Shown one piece after another: positions 45,690 through 56,928 of a DNA stretch of 64,000 nt. Below the pieces are notes generated by a model that saw only the letters and a program-made list of their open reading frames with translations, did not search any database and had not been told where the DNA came from. Position 1 is the first letter of the stretch, and each line of letters begins with the position of its first letter. Origin of the DNA: Hermatobates lingyangjiaoensis (taxonomy: Eukaryota; Arthropoda; Insecta; Hemiptera; Hermatobatidae); NCBI GenBank assembly GCA_026182355.1, contig JAPFBL010000588.1:1-64000 (forward strand). Direction: 5' to 3'. Position numbers and translations under genes: made by a program.

Positions 45690-46740
45690 TCTCTGTTTAG
45701 TTGTCATTACGAGTATTTCAATAACTTTGTTTGTAATAATGAATGGTTCATATTAGTAAGACTTTAACTACAAATGTATAACGTTTCAAACAAAGCAAAC
45801 TAATAATCAGTAAGAGATTATTAAAAGTAATACGCTATTTCTTTTTCAGACAGGAAACAAGAAATCTGAAGTGGTCTGTACTCAACTTTATTGTAAGTAA
45901 ACATATCAGCAAAATTAATTTTATTCTATAATTAGTTTTAATGCAACTATCTGTTCTGTCAATTATAACGAAAATTTAGTCGTCACAGCACCTGAAAAGT
46001 CAAATCACCAAGAATAATTGATGAGAAAGATGAGAAACAGAAATGAAATAATATTCCAAATAATAAGCGGTGTAATGCGATATCATTTCGATTAAATATG
46101 CTGCGTGACGCATGTAATGGCATTTTTAATTTGTTCTAACAGTCACAACAGAGTGTTTTCAATTATTTTGGAATTTCAATTTTATTCAAAGTTTTTAATG
46201 AAAATTATATGATTGTAATTTTTAATAATGATTAAATACCTGATAATGACTGACTGGACAACTAATGAAGTCACAGAATTCACTGACAGTAAAAATAATA
46301 AAATCTGTCATCACTTTTTCCGCAAGCATTATAGTGAATTTATTAGGGACAAATCGATTCTTGTAAGCTTTCATTCATTTAAACAAGTTGAGGACGAGTA
46401 ATATTGAAAAAAAAAAGTTTGAAAGAAGAAATATAAAAGTTAATTTTTCATTTATATATCATATTTTTGTAATGGAGATTGACAATTAAGATCGATCGGT
46501 GTGAATATACTGGATTAGTCACCCTTTTTGATTATGTATACACTAACTTTTGACTTATGAAGACAGCTGTTTCTAACCATCTGGGTGGAAGTTACAATAA
46601 AGGACGGTACTTAGAATAGTAGTTGTAGAGTTAATTCTAATGTTCTATACAAACTGAATGATTCTATTATGATAAGGTTTTCCTATTTGGCAGATTATTA
46701 TCGCTGTATCAATTACTATAGTTTGTTTGTAGCACATGAG
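45690..46740. other. AT-rich non-coding stretch
   Basis: No gene or repeat recognised. Confidence 0.5.
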
Positions 46741-46749
46741 ATGTAATAG

Positions 46750-47170
46750 ATTAAGGACTTATGCGCGAGTTGAGGTTAATGGCAGTTGGATTTATTTTTG
46801 TTTTTGTGTTAATTAATAACTTGGCATTGCATTGTTAACTGTTTCGAATATAAGTTGAGATAAAGACGTGACAAGTGAAGAGGCAGGGAAGATGGGCTGT
46901 GACACGTATTAAATATTAGTGTCAGCGACCCCGGGAAGTGTTAATTCGTTGTTGCATCCGAGTTGTTTGAGCTCGACGCTGGGGATTGATCCAAGCAAGA
47001 TCTAAATCCGTTCCCCTTTAAGCTTGCTGCATTCCTCCCTGACACATAATGCATCTCCGTATTTATAAAGTGGTCGTTCACCATCCACTTCCCCCCACTC
47101 TTCACATCCCCTGCCCACCTTTCTTCACCTTCAGCCTTCATCATCATCATCATCATTAATTACCTCTCTC
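46750..47170. promoter_or_regulatory. GC-richer island, candidate regulatory element
   Basis: Contains GTGTCAGCGACCCCGGGAAG, GGGGATTGATCC and several TAAT sites, and ends in a (TCA)n run near 47140. A 71-residue minus frame begins with Met repeats from that run and is spurious. Confidence 0.32.
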
Positions 47171-47470
47171 TAATTAAAAACCATTTTAATTGCGAATTAA
47201 TAAACCATTAATTACTCGCTCATTCATCCTTTCCTTCACTTTTGAGCATCATTTTTCCTTAAAAATTATAAGACAGATTATTAACTTATTAAACAGATTA
47301 GTCTAACTCTAGAATACGATTAAGTATGTCATTACAAAAATGATAGAAACATGTTCTCAGTTTCTTTATTTGAAAAAATACCAGTCAAAGAAATAGTAAC
47401 TTTTGAAGGACCGAAACATGTTACGATTAAGTGTAATCGTAAATTAATAGTAAGCATTAGTGTAAAATAA

Positions 47471-47594
47471 GTGAATAAAATGAATTATGGACAGCTTTTA
47501 CATACGCTATCTCCTACCACAAGGAAATCCATCAGAAAACTGGAAAACCTTTCCAAAAAATTAACCAGATTGGAAATGGGCGAGAAATTTGTAA

Positions 47595-47596
<2 letters not shown>
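47471..47596 (+). pseudogene. Possible PLE N-terminal fragment
   Basis: RKSIRKLENLSKKLTRLEMGEKFV resembles the Lys/Leu-rich segment seen before the reverse transcriptase in PLE proteins. It stops at an (AT)n tract, after which a family A tail begins. The match is by eye to a weakly conserved region; chance coding is possible. Confidence 0.4.

Positions 47597-47598
<2 letters not shown>

Positions 47599-47634
<36 letters not shown>
47599..47634. repeat. (AT)n microsatellite
   Basis: Pure TA run separating the fragment above from a PLE tail. Confidence 0.95.
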
Positions 47635-47638
<4 letters not shown>

Positions 47639-48590
47639 ATTTCAGATAAACACGTGAAATAACAATCAATGATCAAACCACAATAACAAAATGGGAGGAA
47701 TAAAAGTGAACATATGCAATGAATTTCATACATGAACATATGCACCCATTTTACCAGCATAATTGTTAGGTTTTCTATATACACTAAAGCGCAACCTGTA
47801 GGTAACCAACCTATGGATCAAGACAACATTAGGTCAATTGCCTTATCTTTAAAATACCCCTCCTGTTGTATTTATTTAGCCTTGTAGAATGCTAAAAAAA
47901 CTTTCTCTAATATTTCAACAGAGTCCCGTTCATTGTCAAATTCTATAGTTTTACCGTATCATGAATCATTGGACCCTCTCTCTAGTCTTGCACGTAAACT
48001 TGATTTTAATATAGTGTTTTCTAATGGAATAACGTAGATAATATACTAATAAAAACCCTTCCAGGGAACTGAAGTGGTATTTATAAAATCCCGTGCAAAA
48101 ATTGCCATAAAATTTATATTGGTCAAACTGGTAAATCATTGAAGACACGAGTAAAACAACACCAATACAACGTAAGTAGACAGGAAAAAAGTAGTGCCTA
48201 ATTCTTGCATATAAATAATGAAAATCATTAATTGATTAGACAGGAGCTAAAATTATTACCAATGAAAAATCGATGTTAAAAAATATCAAATCCTCTCTGA
48301 TTAAATTTAATAGATGAAATACTATAAACATTAGTAACAGTCTCTTCAAACTTGATACTTTCGTTATGAGGGCAATAGTCTCTTCTAAGAGGGTTGACAG
48401 CTATCGGATAGTTTTTTACTGTTTCTTACTGTACTCCTTTGTTTCCCCAAACATCCCTCTCTGAACAATTGTCAAAATAGTTAAGATTTGATTTGATTTG
48501 AGATTTGACTTTAACGAAGAGCGCTTGTTGTGTTTGAGAGATCTTGGTCTTTTTCTGATTTGACGCTGTGGCTTGGACGGTGATATAGAG
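47635..48590 (+). mobile_element. PLE family A, second long copy (decayed)
   Basis: Starts with an inverted outer tail piece (47635-47697), continues through an endonuclease pseudogene, and ends with a diverged plus-strand tail near 48484-48590 (TTAACGAAGAGCGCTTGTTG, then CTTTTTCTGATTTGACGCTG). Same architecture as the copy at 1.37-2.26 kb in the opposite orientation, but much older. Confidence 0.72.
47843..48410 (+). pseudogene. PLE GIY-YIG endonuclease pseudogene
   Basis: Follows the 1.6-2.3 kb copy codon by codon: an ALKGAKKTFSN-like region, KIYIGQTGKSLKTRVKQHQY intact, then stops in the HIKNENHHIDW region and at IIESSLIKF, plus frameshifts before GIY. Catalytic YIG and Arg remain but no functional product is possible. 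Confidence 0.85.
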
Positions 48591-48699
48591 TAATGATTAA
48601 TAATTTAATGAATAGATATATTGCATTATTTGAAGACCATAGTTTTATTTGAGTGGGATGGTAATTTCCTTTTGACTGGTAGTCAGTAAGATAGGTTTG

Positions 48700-49040
48700 A
48701 TTGAGTTATAAACCTGAGTTCTCTGAGTGACTGACGCAGGAGAGATGGGTGTGAAAAGTTTTCTAGCGGCCCACGACTGGCAAGCTAGCGATGCTGTGGT
48801 GGCAGGGAGGAGGCCGCGACGGCAGATGTTCCTCACCACTTACCCTCTCGCCAACATCCCTTTATTTTTAGATCCTCCACCTTCTGTCCTCCCCCCCCCC
48901 CCCCCCCCGACACGTGTTCTTCCCACCCCTTGCTTCATCATGAGCCCCTCTCTCAAACACCACTCATCCCTATCAGAGCTTCGCTCACCCACGCCGCTAA
49001 ACATTCCCCTTTAGTCTTTAGTTCATCTCTTCTCTTCCGC
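48700..49040. promoter_or_regulatory. GC-richer island with 18-bp poly(C)
   Basis: GGCCCACGACTGGCAAGC and GGAGGCCGCGACGGCAG precede a poly(C) run at 48891-48908. A 95-residue plus frame includes a Pro run from the poly(C) and has no domain. Candidate regulatory element. Confidence 0.3.
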
Positions 49041-49063
49041 CTAATCACAAATCACAAATAAGT

Positions 49064-49105
49064 AATCGATACTTATAGTTAGGTTGAGTGTAGGCCACTC
49101 CATAT
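49064..49105. repeat. Solo right end of repeat family R
   Basis: TACTTATAGTTAGGTTGAGT followed by GTAGGCCACTCCATATTTTG matches the right ends of the copies at 14.95, 18.03 and 58.4 kb; the rest of the unit is absent. Confidence 0.6.
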
Positions 49106-49275
49106 TTTGTTGAGACTATTATGTTACCTTGATTTCTATATAAAAGGTTTTAAAAGTTATTTTCATCGACTACAATAAACCATTGAGGGTCCATGACGAT
49201 CACTAACCTTCTAAACGACTAATTACTTTCAATTAGTTTTTTAAACATAAAATATTAGGACTTTTATGTTTAAAA

Positions 49276-49650
49276 ATGTCAGTAGACGCAAAAGGAGATT
49301 CTGCGGTAGTAAACAATCTTCTTGATTGCTGATTAATTTAAATAGGGTTTTTTAAAAGTAGTTGAAAGGGATGTCTGTAAAGGCAGCAATGGAGTACCCA
49401 TTAGTAGCAATCTTTTAAATTATCAGGGATTTTAAATTTAGTACACAGAGTTTACCAGATGTCAGTAGAGCCGAGATGGGAGTCAACGAAAATCAACAAT
49501 CTTTCGAACTACTGATTCATTAGGTCTTCTAAAAGCAATCCTAGGGAGTGCCAGATGTCACTAGAAACTAGAAGAAACGCCACAAAAGTCAACACTCTTT
49601 TAAACTATAAGGCTTTTAAATATAGTACACAGAGACTTTGAAATTTTTCT
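49276..49650. repeat. Diverged tandem repeat, about 93-bp units
   Basis: ATGTCNNTAGA-type starts at 49276, 49371, 49459 and 49555 (spacing 95, 88, 96), each followed by AACAATCTT or AACACTCTT about 45 bp on and TTTTAAA near the end. The last two units share TTTAAATNTAGTACACAGAG. Confidence 0.62.
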
Positions 49651-49679
49651 TTTTGTGAATATAGTTTATATATATATAA

Positions 49680-49905
49680 CAAGATTTCACATAAACACGC
49701 GAAGTAACAATCAATGATCAAAACACAATATGAAATGGGGAAAAAAGACTAAGATCTTCAACCATAACAAGCAGTCTTCGTCAGTTTAGTTTTTGAGTCT
49801 GACCAAGACCGCTTGTTACGGTTGAATGATCTTAGTCTTTTTTCCCCATTTCATATTGTGGTTTGATCATTAATTGTTATTTCACGTGTTTATGTTAAAT
49901 CTTGT
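49680..49905. mobile_element. PLE 3'-tail foldback, family A (diverged)
   Basis: Both modules are recognisable but mutated (left AAGATCTTCAACCATAACAAG, right CTGACCAAGACCGCTTG). Flanked by ATATATATA. Confidence 0.75.
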
Positions 49906-49909
49906 TATA

Positions 49910-50062
49910 TATATATAAATATATAAACTATATATTTATATATATATTTATATATATATACTATATACTATACATATACTATATATACTATATACTATAC
50001 TATATATATACTATATACTATATAGTATAGTATATATACTATATACTATATATTTATATATA
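49910..50062. repeat. TATACTATA-type AT palindromic tract
   Basis: Mixture of TATATA and ACTATATACTATA units, strongly self-complementary about 50015. Probably an expanded microsatellite. Confidence 0.85.
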
Positions 50063-50069
50063 TATATAT

Positions 50070-50215
50070 AAACTATATTTACAAAAAGAACACACAGAAA
50101 CGTAATAACAGGAAATCACTACTATATTTCGATGTCTTCGTAATAAGGGAGATGGGTGTGAGTCACTTTTTCATTTCTGTATATTCTTTTCGTGAATATA
50201 CGTAGTTTATTTAGT
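50070..50215. mobile_element. Short foldback element
   Basis: ACACAGAAACGTAATAACAG ... CACTACTATATTTCGATGTC ... TTTCATTTCTGTATATTC. Same family as the foldback at 5.2-5.33 kb. Confidence 0.5.
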
Positions 50216-50299
50216 TCGTGAAACCACTTCATTTATTTTGTTATATGTATACACGTAAATTACATTTCTGTGTAATTCAGTTGATGATGGCTATTTTAG

Positions 50300-50560
50300 T
50301 TTTGGAATGAGTTAACACAAAGCAGGAAATTGGTGCAGTGTTGAAAGACAGTAGAGTGTTGAGCAGGTGTCGGGGCGAGGGGATCGTAGGAGGAACACGA
50401 AGGGACGCCTCGTTGAATGGCCCTTCCAGTGAAAAAACACGAGTGGCAAAGGAGGGTTAATTTGTAAGGTAGATATAAATATGGGGTTCAGGTAGGCGGA
50501 GTGTTGTGGGTGGCCGATGCTTTCTGTTTCACTCTCTCTCTCCCACATGCTGGCACTCTG
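50300..50560. promoter_or_regulatory. GC-richer island
   Basis: GCAGGTGTCGGGGCGAGGGG and GGACGCCTCGTTGAATGGCC with an E-box CAGGTG. Overlapping frames on both strands have no domain. Candidate regulatory element. Confidence 0.3.
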
Positions 50561-51549
50561 TCTGTCTCAGGTCCATTGTCTCCCCTAACGGTCAGACTCT
50601 CTCTCTCTCTCTCTGTCTCTCCCTTATATTGCTTGATCCTCTCTTTCAGCTTGTTTTCCATCTTATTTAGAATTCCTTCATTTCCCATATACTCTGTTAC
50701 ATACTCTCCACTGATTCCCTTCTTAAATCACATTTTCAACATTCCTCAGAGCAATATCTCGCAATAGGTAACATCATTCATTACCTCCCAGTAATTAGCG
50801 TTATTACACTCAAACACTGACGTCATAGAGCTTCATTTTATACACTTTAGCAAAGTCAATCACTTTCATACACTAAGCCAACAACTCAAGCCAGCATACC
50901 CCTTTATCAGGTAATTCATTTATAAAACCCCTTAACCATATTATTCAAATTCATATAAATTCGTAGTTTATTTTTAAAAAAAAGATCTTTTACAACATCC
51001 ATACACATCTGATAGACAAATCATTTACATTTTTTTTAAATCCCCAAGCATATTATCTAAATTCATATTTTTTTTTAAATAAAGATCTTTTACAACATCC
51101 TTAAACTTCTGATGGACAAAACATACCCATTTTTCAGGTAATTCAAATAAAAACTATTTAACCATATCAGCCAAATTTCATAGAAATGGGTATTATTAAC
51201 AAAATCATAATGCAAGTTGTAATATGATATGAATATATCAAACACCTCTTACAATCTATCTGTATTGTGCATATGCATATCCTGAAGATGGTTCCATAGC
51301 TTAAATCAATGAACCACTTCAAGCAGACATTTGAAGAACTCTTTAATTTTACAAAACGGAATTCCAAAGCTAAGTTGTCCTATTTAAATAAAAATTAATT
51401 TTAAATTAATTTCAACTTAATGATAAAATCTGACTTTCATGTATTAATAAATAACTAACTATAAAGAGTGGCAAATTTGTTGGGGTAGCGCTAGTTGTGT
51501 CATGTTAGTTCTGGTGATGCCTTGGTACTTAGTATTTTCAAAACTAATG

Positions 51550-52840
51550 GTTTTTCTCTGATTTCCTACTCACCACGGTCTCGTCTCTCTCAATCTCACA
51601 CTCTACCTCCCTCCCTCTCCCTCTCTCGCAATCTCATACTCTACCTCCCTCCCTCTCCCTCCTCCTTTCTCAGGCACTCTTCTCTCACTAGCTATCACTC
51701 TCTCTCAATCCCTCACTCTCCCTTCTTATCCCTCTCTCTCACTCTCTCGCAATCTCACAATCTACCTCCCTCCCTCTCCCTCCTCCTCTCTCAGGCACTG
51801 TTCTCTCACTAGCTATCACTCTCTCTCACTCCCTCACTCTCCCTTCTCCCTCTCTCTCACTCTCTCGCAATCTCATACTCTACTCCCTCCCTCTCCCTCC
51901 TCCTCTCTCAGCCACTCTTCTCTCACTAGCTATCACTCTCTCTCACTCCCTTACTCTCCCTTCTTCTCCCTCTCTCTCACTCTCTCGCAATCTCAAATTC
52001 TACATCCCTCCCTCTCCCTACTCCTCTCTCAGGCACTCTTCTCTCACTAGTATCACTCTATCTCACTCCCTTACTCTCCCTCTCTCTCACTCTCTCGCAA
52101 TCTCATACTCTATCTCCCTCCCTCTCCCTCCTTCTCTCTCAGTCACTTTCTCTCTCTCACTCTCTCACTTTCTTTAAGACTCTCTCTCACTCCCTCACTC
52201 TCCCTTATTCTGCCTCTCTCTCACTCTCTCGCAATCTCAAACTCTACCTCCCTCCCTCTCCCTCCTCCTCTCTCAGGCACTCTTCTCCCTCTCTCTCACT
52301 CTCTCACATTCTCTATCACTCTCTCTCACTCCCTCTCCCTCTCTCTCCTTTTCTGTCAATGACTCCTATCACTCTCTCTCACTCCCTCACTCTCTCTTAT
52401 TCTCCCTCTCTCTCACTCTCTCGCAGTCTCATACTCTACCTCCCTCCCTCTCCCTCCTCCTCTCTCAGTCACTCTTCTGCTCTCACTCTCACTCTCTCAC
52501 ATTCTCTATCACTCTCTCTCACTCCCTCTCCCTCTCTCTCCTTTTCTGTCAATGACTCCTATCACTCTCTCTCACTCTCTCACTCTCCCTTCTTCTCACT
52601 CTCTCGCAACCTCACACTCTACCTCCCTCCCTCTCCCTCCTTCTCTCTCAGTCACTTTCTCTCTCTCTCTCACTCTCACTCTCTCACATTCTCTATCACT
52701 CTCTCTCACTCCCTCTCACTCTCTCTCCTTTTCTGTCAATGACTCCTATGTCTCTCTCTTTCTCTCTTTCATATTATCTTTCACTCTCACTGTTCACACT
52801 CTCTGTCACTCTCCCTCTCTCCTCTCTCTCCCACGAAAAT
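51550..52840. repeat. Homopyrimidine array with higher-order periods
   Basis: Nearly pure C/T on the plus strand for 1.3 kb. The phrase CTCGCAATCTCA recurs near 51627, 51749, 51867, 51987, 52097, 52231, 52423 and 52605: about 120-bp units, then about 185-bp units. TTTTCTGTCAATGACTCCTA recurs at 52349, 52542 and 52729. All Ser/Leu-rich frames here are repeat translations. Confidence 0.93.
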
Positions 52841-53769
52841 AAAACATCTCGTTTTATAAGTCTTATCTCTTCAATTACATATGATACAAAAATAATAATG
52901 ATTTTGTCTCCCAAGTAACAAGGTAGTTTTTGTTTTCAAAGATAAATACATTCTGAAACAAATGAATTTTTTTTTTTTTTAGATAAAATTTCTGTAATAT
53001 TATTATATAATTTAATTTGATTTGACCAAATATATATATATAAAAAAAAAGAAGATTTAACTGAATTAACTATAAAAGAAAATTAGCGGAAGCAAAGCGA
53101 AAATTGTGTATAAAATGAAATTTAAAAGACAGAAGAAATTAAAGGCGATAATGAAAACTGTAGCGGGAGAGAAGGCCGGGGTCTGCGCTGCGGGGGATAT
53201 AACTCACTTTGTCGCTTATGAGAGTTTTAAGGAAGGAATTAAAATACTGTCCACCCTCCCATATTCTTCTAAATATAAAATACCTCTTGATTTTTAATTT
53301 AAACAAAACTAATATAGATCCAGTTTTTCTTACATATACCTCTCATTTATTGCTTTTCATTGTTATTTTTTTTATAACGTGTCATTTATTAACTTTTTAT
53401 ATCTTCAATAAACACAAAAACCATCATTAATTTCTCCCTCCCCAGCTCTTAATTTTATTTTATTATTTTAATTCTTAAACACAAATTTAAAAACATACTT
53501 TTCAACTAAAACATTATTAGTATTATTATTATAAAATGCACGATGTTCCTTATGTCTTCATAACTTGGGCGGTTTCTGGTCATCTGTATCATTTTTCTCC
53601 AGATAACTAACTTGAATATTGTAGCGTGTTTAACAAGTGCATGATCTTCTGAATTTTTTTCGATGTATTGTTATACATTTTGAATATATCTTCCTTTTTG
53701 AATAGAGTATGTATAGTTATATAATATATATATGAAATATACATCATGATTTGTTTTCTTGACCCAATT

Positions 53770-53860
53770 TTTATATGATGTAAATTTTTTGAGAGTTGAG
53801 GTCTAATGTTGTTTATTAGTATACATTAGACCTCAACTCTCAAAAAAAATTACATTATAT
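53770..53860. mobile_element. Short foldback, family H end
   Basis: TTTTTTGAGAGTTGAGGTCT pairs with AGACCTCAACTCTCAAAAAA across a 40-bp loop. Same outer end as the 30.56-30.99 kb foldback, without its interior. Confidence 0.68.
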
Positions 53861-53874
53861 ATGAAATATAGATA

Positions 53875-54205
53875 TATACTATATTGATATAGCTTCTCGA
53901 CTACTGATATTTCAAATTCACCGAAGGGGTTCTTGAGGATTTTGGTCATAAATATACAACTCTTGATTATAATCCGACGTTCTACCAAAAGTTGTTTGGC
54001 ATTTTCAAGGCTTGTTTTAGAGGACACACTACCGGTCCGGCAGCTAGATAACAGCATTGGCCGGTAAATAGTGTGTCCTCTAAAAGAAGCCTTGAAAATA
54101 CCAAACAACTTTTGGCAAAACGGTCGGCTTATAATCAGGAGTTGTATGTTTATGACCCAAAATCCTCAATAACCCCTTCGGTGAATTTGATATATTTGAT
54201 ATATA
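53875..54205. mobile_element. Foldback with about 140-bp arms, no tail module
   Basis: TCACCGAAGGGGTTCTTGAG mirrors CTCAATAACCCCTTCGGTGA, and AGAGGACACACT mirrors AGTGTGTCCTCT around a 40-bp centre with ACCGGTCCGGCAGC. Neither arm has CTGANGA...GAAA. The similar peptides read from the two arms on opposite strands reflect the palindrome. Confidence 0.72.
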
Positions 54206-54379
54206 CTATATACATAAATTTAGTTGGTATTCTAGGAGCTCCCAAAGAACTCCATATTTCTCTGCTCAGTGCTCGTAGTGCAACAGCATTGTTGTTTTCC
54301 ATCCGCCTCTGTACCAAGGCGCTTGGTTTCCTTCTCTTACCTCTCCTGATGACGATCAAACCCAAAAATTAAGAACTGT

Positions 54380-56220
54380 TAGTTTTTTCTTTTACTTTAT
54401 TATTCTTTAGTTGTCTGTTTCGTACAGTTTTCTTGATCGTTAAACTATGTATGCGTTTACTATTACCTGCATATATCAATATATATATTTATATGTTAAA
54501 AAAAGTTCCAGTACAGACATAAAGAAATAAACTAACGATTTTGAAATATAACTTTAAGTAACAAAAAAATAACCCAAATTTTCACTATAATCAGGAGAAG
54601 TAAAAAAGGAAAACCAACTACAATGACGCTTTTTCAAATATATCATTCTAAGGTTTTAGGATGCACATTTGGAAAACTCTCTTATGTATTTATAATAGTA
54701 CTGTACAACTAAAAAGTGATTAAAAATGTATGTATAAAACATAATAGGAAATTTGTTAATATGGGACTACGATTTACTAACCGGTAATGGCTATCGTTAG
54801 AATGACAAACAAAATTAATTTATATATTCTGTTTGTGACTCTGAAGGTGATTGTTGCTGATTGAAAGGTTACTATACTATTTTAAGCTCTTGTTTTGAAA
54901 TTAATACATATGCAAGAATGAAATACTACATATAAGATAACAGTATAATAATTTCAATAATAATAACAGTACAATGTTCGCATTAAATGAATCTCTTTAT
55001 GTTTTATATTATAATATATTCTTTATATTTTTATCTATTTACATAATTCAATTATTTGTAAATAAAGTAATTTCCGACTGTTTTTGAAAATCACTGGTTT
55101 ATAATATCACTCTTACTCGATATAATGACGATGACTAAAAGTTTTTTCTGTGTTTTATCTTAATATTGATAGTATTTATTTTCAGTTCTGAATGTGTCAA
55201 GTTTATAGTTTTCTGGTTTAATTCCAAGAATAGCAACCGGTTGGTAACGTGTTCTATTTGGGGAATGAAATTATTCCACCCAGCGAGATGTATTTCACAG
55301 TGACTGTTATACTAGTGAGTCAATCTACTATAAACAAAACAAGGCCAATTACAACATTGTTTGCAGATCAAAAGTTATTTATAGAATAGCTTGTTAGAGA
55401 TACAGTATTGGAATTAATATGTATTCAGAATATATAGAGTACCTTGTGAACAAAATGGATTTCCATTGCACCAGTAGGTCTTCATTGTTGAGAATGTGAT
55501 TAGCCACTTTGAAAAGATTGATTCGAACACGTTGTATGAGTAAACAGAGATGCTATAAATTACTTGACCGGAGCCGCTTAAATACATACCTAACCAATGT
55601 GGAAGTGCTGATAACAATTCTATAGCATATCTTAAAAGAGTTCCTATTTAGTTACGGATTATCTAATATTTTAAATTTATTCTTCCTATATTAATATAAT
55701 CTAAATAACGAAGATTTGGAACAAAAACAAATTCTTCTTTTATGGGATAATCATAGAATAGAAAGTGATATTGGATTTAGTGATTTCCCGGTCTTAGAAA
55801 AGACCTTTCTTTGATAATGGTAAGGAAGCAGCCGTTCAAGACTGCTCTCTCTAACCGGTTCTTATTAAATCCTTTACAAGAAGCCAAAGCAAAGTGCATT
55901 TGTTAACGGTATGAAAATTACTAGCTCTCCAACAAATAAGCAATGCAAATATTCGACTCAATCTATAGGGAAATCAGCTTTGGAATCATTTTAACTGTAC
56001 TCAAGCCACTAGCATCACTTTGAAGTTTTCTTAATTCGAGGCAATCTGTTTAAATTTCACTTAAACTCGAAATCATTCAATTATTCTAAATTGAAAGTCC
56101 TGTCTATTATATGTGAATTATTTCTTATTGATGAACATGTTTTAAAACTCCATTTTTCTTTTGCATAATCTTCTACTTATAGTTAATTTAATTTAATGTA
56201 AATTATATTCAAATAGCGTT
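54380..56220. other. AT-rich non-coding stretch
   Basis: No gene recognised. A 67-residue minus frame at about 55.4-55.6 kb has balanced composition but no identifiable family, so it is not annotated as a gene. Confidence 0.45.
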
Positions 56221-56269
56221 TATAAAGCTAAGCGTGAATACGTGTTTTATATATATATTTATATATATA

Positions 56270-56545
56270 TATATGTATAAACCAATTAAAAAAGACAGCA
56301 CACAGATAGACACAGGAAGACAAAGAATAACTCACTTCTATATTTCGACCATCGTCGTCATCAGGAGGCGAAGAGTTACACAGGAAGGCATAGCGGCGAC
56401 AAGGCTTTGTCTTCCTGTGGGACTCTTCGCCTCCTGATGACGATGATGGTCGAAATATATAAGTGAGTTATTCCTGTAACTATCTGTGTGCTATCTTTTT
56501 TAATTGGTTTTTATTTAAAAGTCCGTTGGACCGTTTCATTTAATT
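56270..56545. mobile_element. PLE 3'-tail foldback, family C
   Basis: Outer AACCAATTAAAAAAGA pairs with TTTTTAATTGGTT. Left module (minus) CTGATGA-C-GAC-gatg-GTC-GAA-ATAT; right module (plus) CTGATGA-C-GAtgatgGTC-GAA-ATAT. Joined at the CTTCCTGTG region. (AT)n follows directly. Confidence 0.75.
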
Positions 56546-56588
56546 ATTTATATATATATATATATAAATATATAATATATATATAAAA

Positions 56589-56864
56589 AAGAGTACCTTG
56601 TTAATGCACATAAGAAACAGTAATCATGTGATTAACTGGAATGAAGCAAATGAATTAATATATGTGTCTTCAGAAAGAAGAAGAAATATCGTGGAAAGTG
56701 CGCTCATAAAGAACTTTTATGAGAAGTTGATGAACAATAATCTAGGACTCTATAAATTGGATGAAGTTTTGATTAGCGGAATAATTAAACAGATGAAGAC
56801 TTCTTCATCATTAAACACATTCAGAGTTGTCAACAATTCTGGAAACTTCAATCAGCCAGGTTAA
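56589..56864 (+). pseudogene. PLE endonuclease C-terminus, family B (5'-truncated)
   Basis: Reads KSTLLMHIRNSNHVINWNEA ... ERRRNIVESALIKNF, aligning with SALFLHIKNENHHIDWTGAK ... RNIIESSLIKFN of the family A protein. It has the conserved His, the Asp/Asn-Trp pair and the catalytic-type Glu of the PLE GIY-YIG domain; the GIY-YIG core itself is cut away. An (AT)n tract abuts its 5' break. No in-frame stop in the preserved 88 residues. The first in-frame ATG is internal, so this is a fragment. Confidence 0.8.
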
Positions 56865-56892
56865 CAAGTATTTATTATTTTTTAGTTCACTT

Positions 56893-56928
56893 GCTCTCTG
56901 ACGATGTGTTGACGAGAGGCCTTAGAGC
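56893..56928 (+). ncRNA. hammerhead-like module, family B
   Basis: Stem I GCTCT/AGAGC (5 bp), core CTGACGA, extra T, GTGTTGAC as stem II, GAG in place of GAA, AGGCCT palindrome, T. It starts 28 nt after the PLE stop codon. The A-to-G change in the core probably inactivates it. It ties the 45.2 kb foldback to a PLE. Confidence 0.6.

Noticed and set aside
51495..52842. Three Ser/Leu/Pro-rich plus frames of 96-127 residues
   Set aside because: Repeat translations; no initiation context or domain, and composition equals the C/T array.
53833..54372. Two similar proteins on opposite strands
   Set aside because: They come from the two arms of one foldback, so similarity is forced by the palindrome. 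Kept only as a query suggestion.
55414..55617. 67-residue minus frame with non-biased composition
   Set aside because: No family recognised, no supporting exon or splice context, and length is within chance expectation. Transcript data would settle it.
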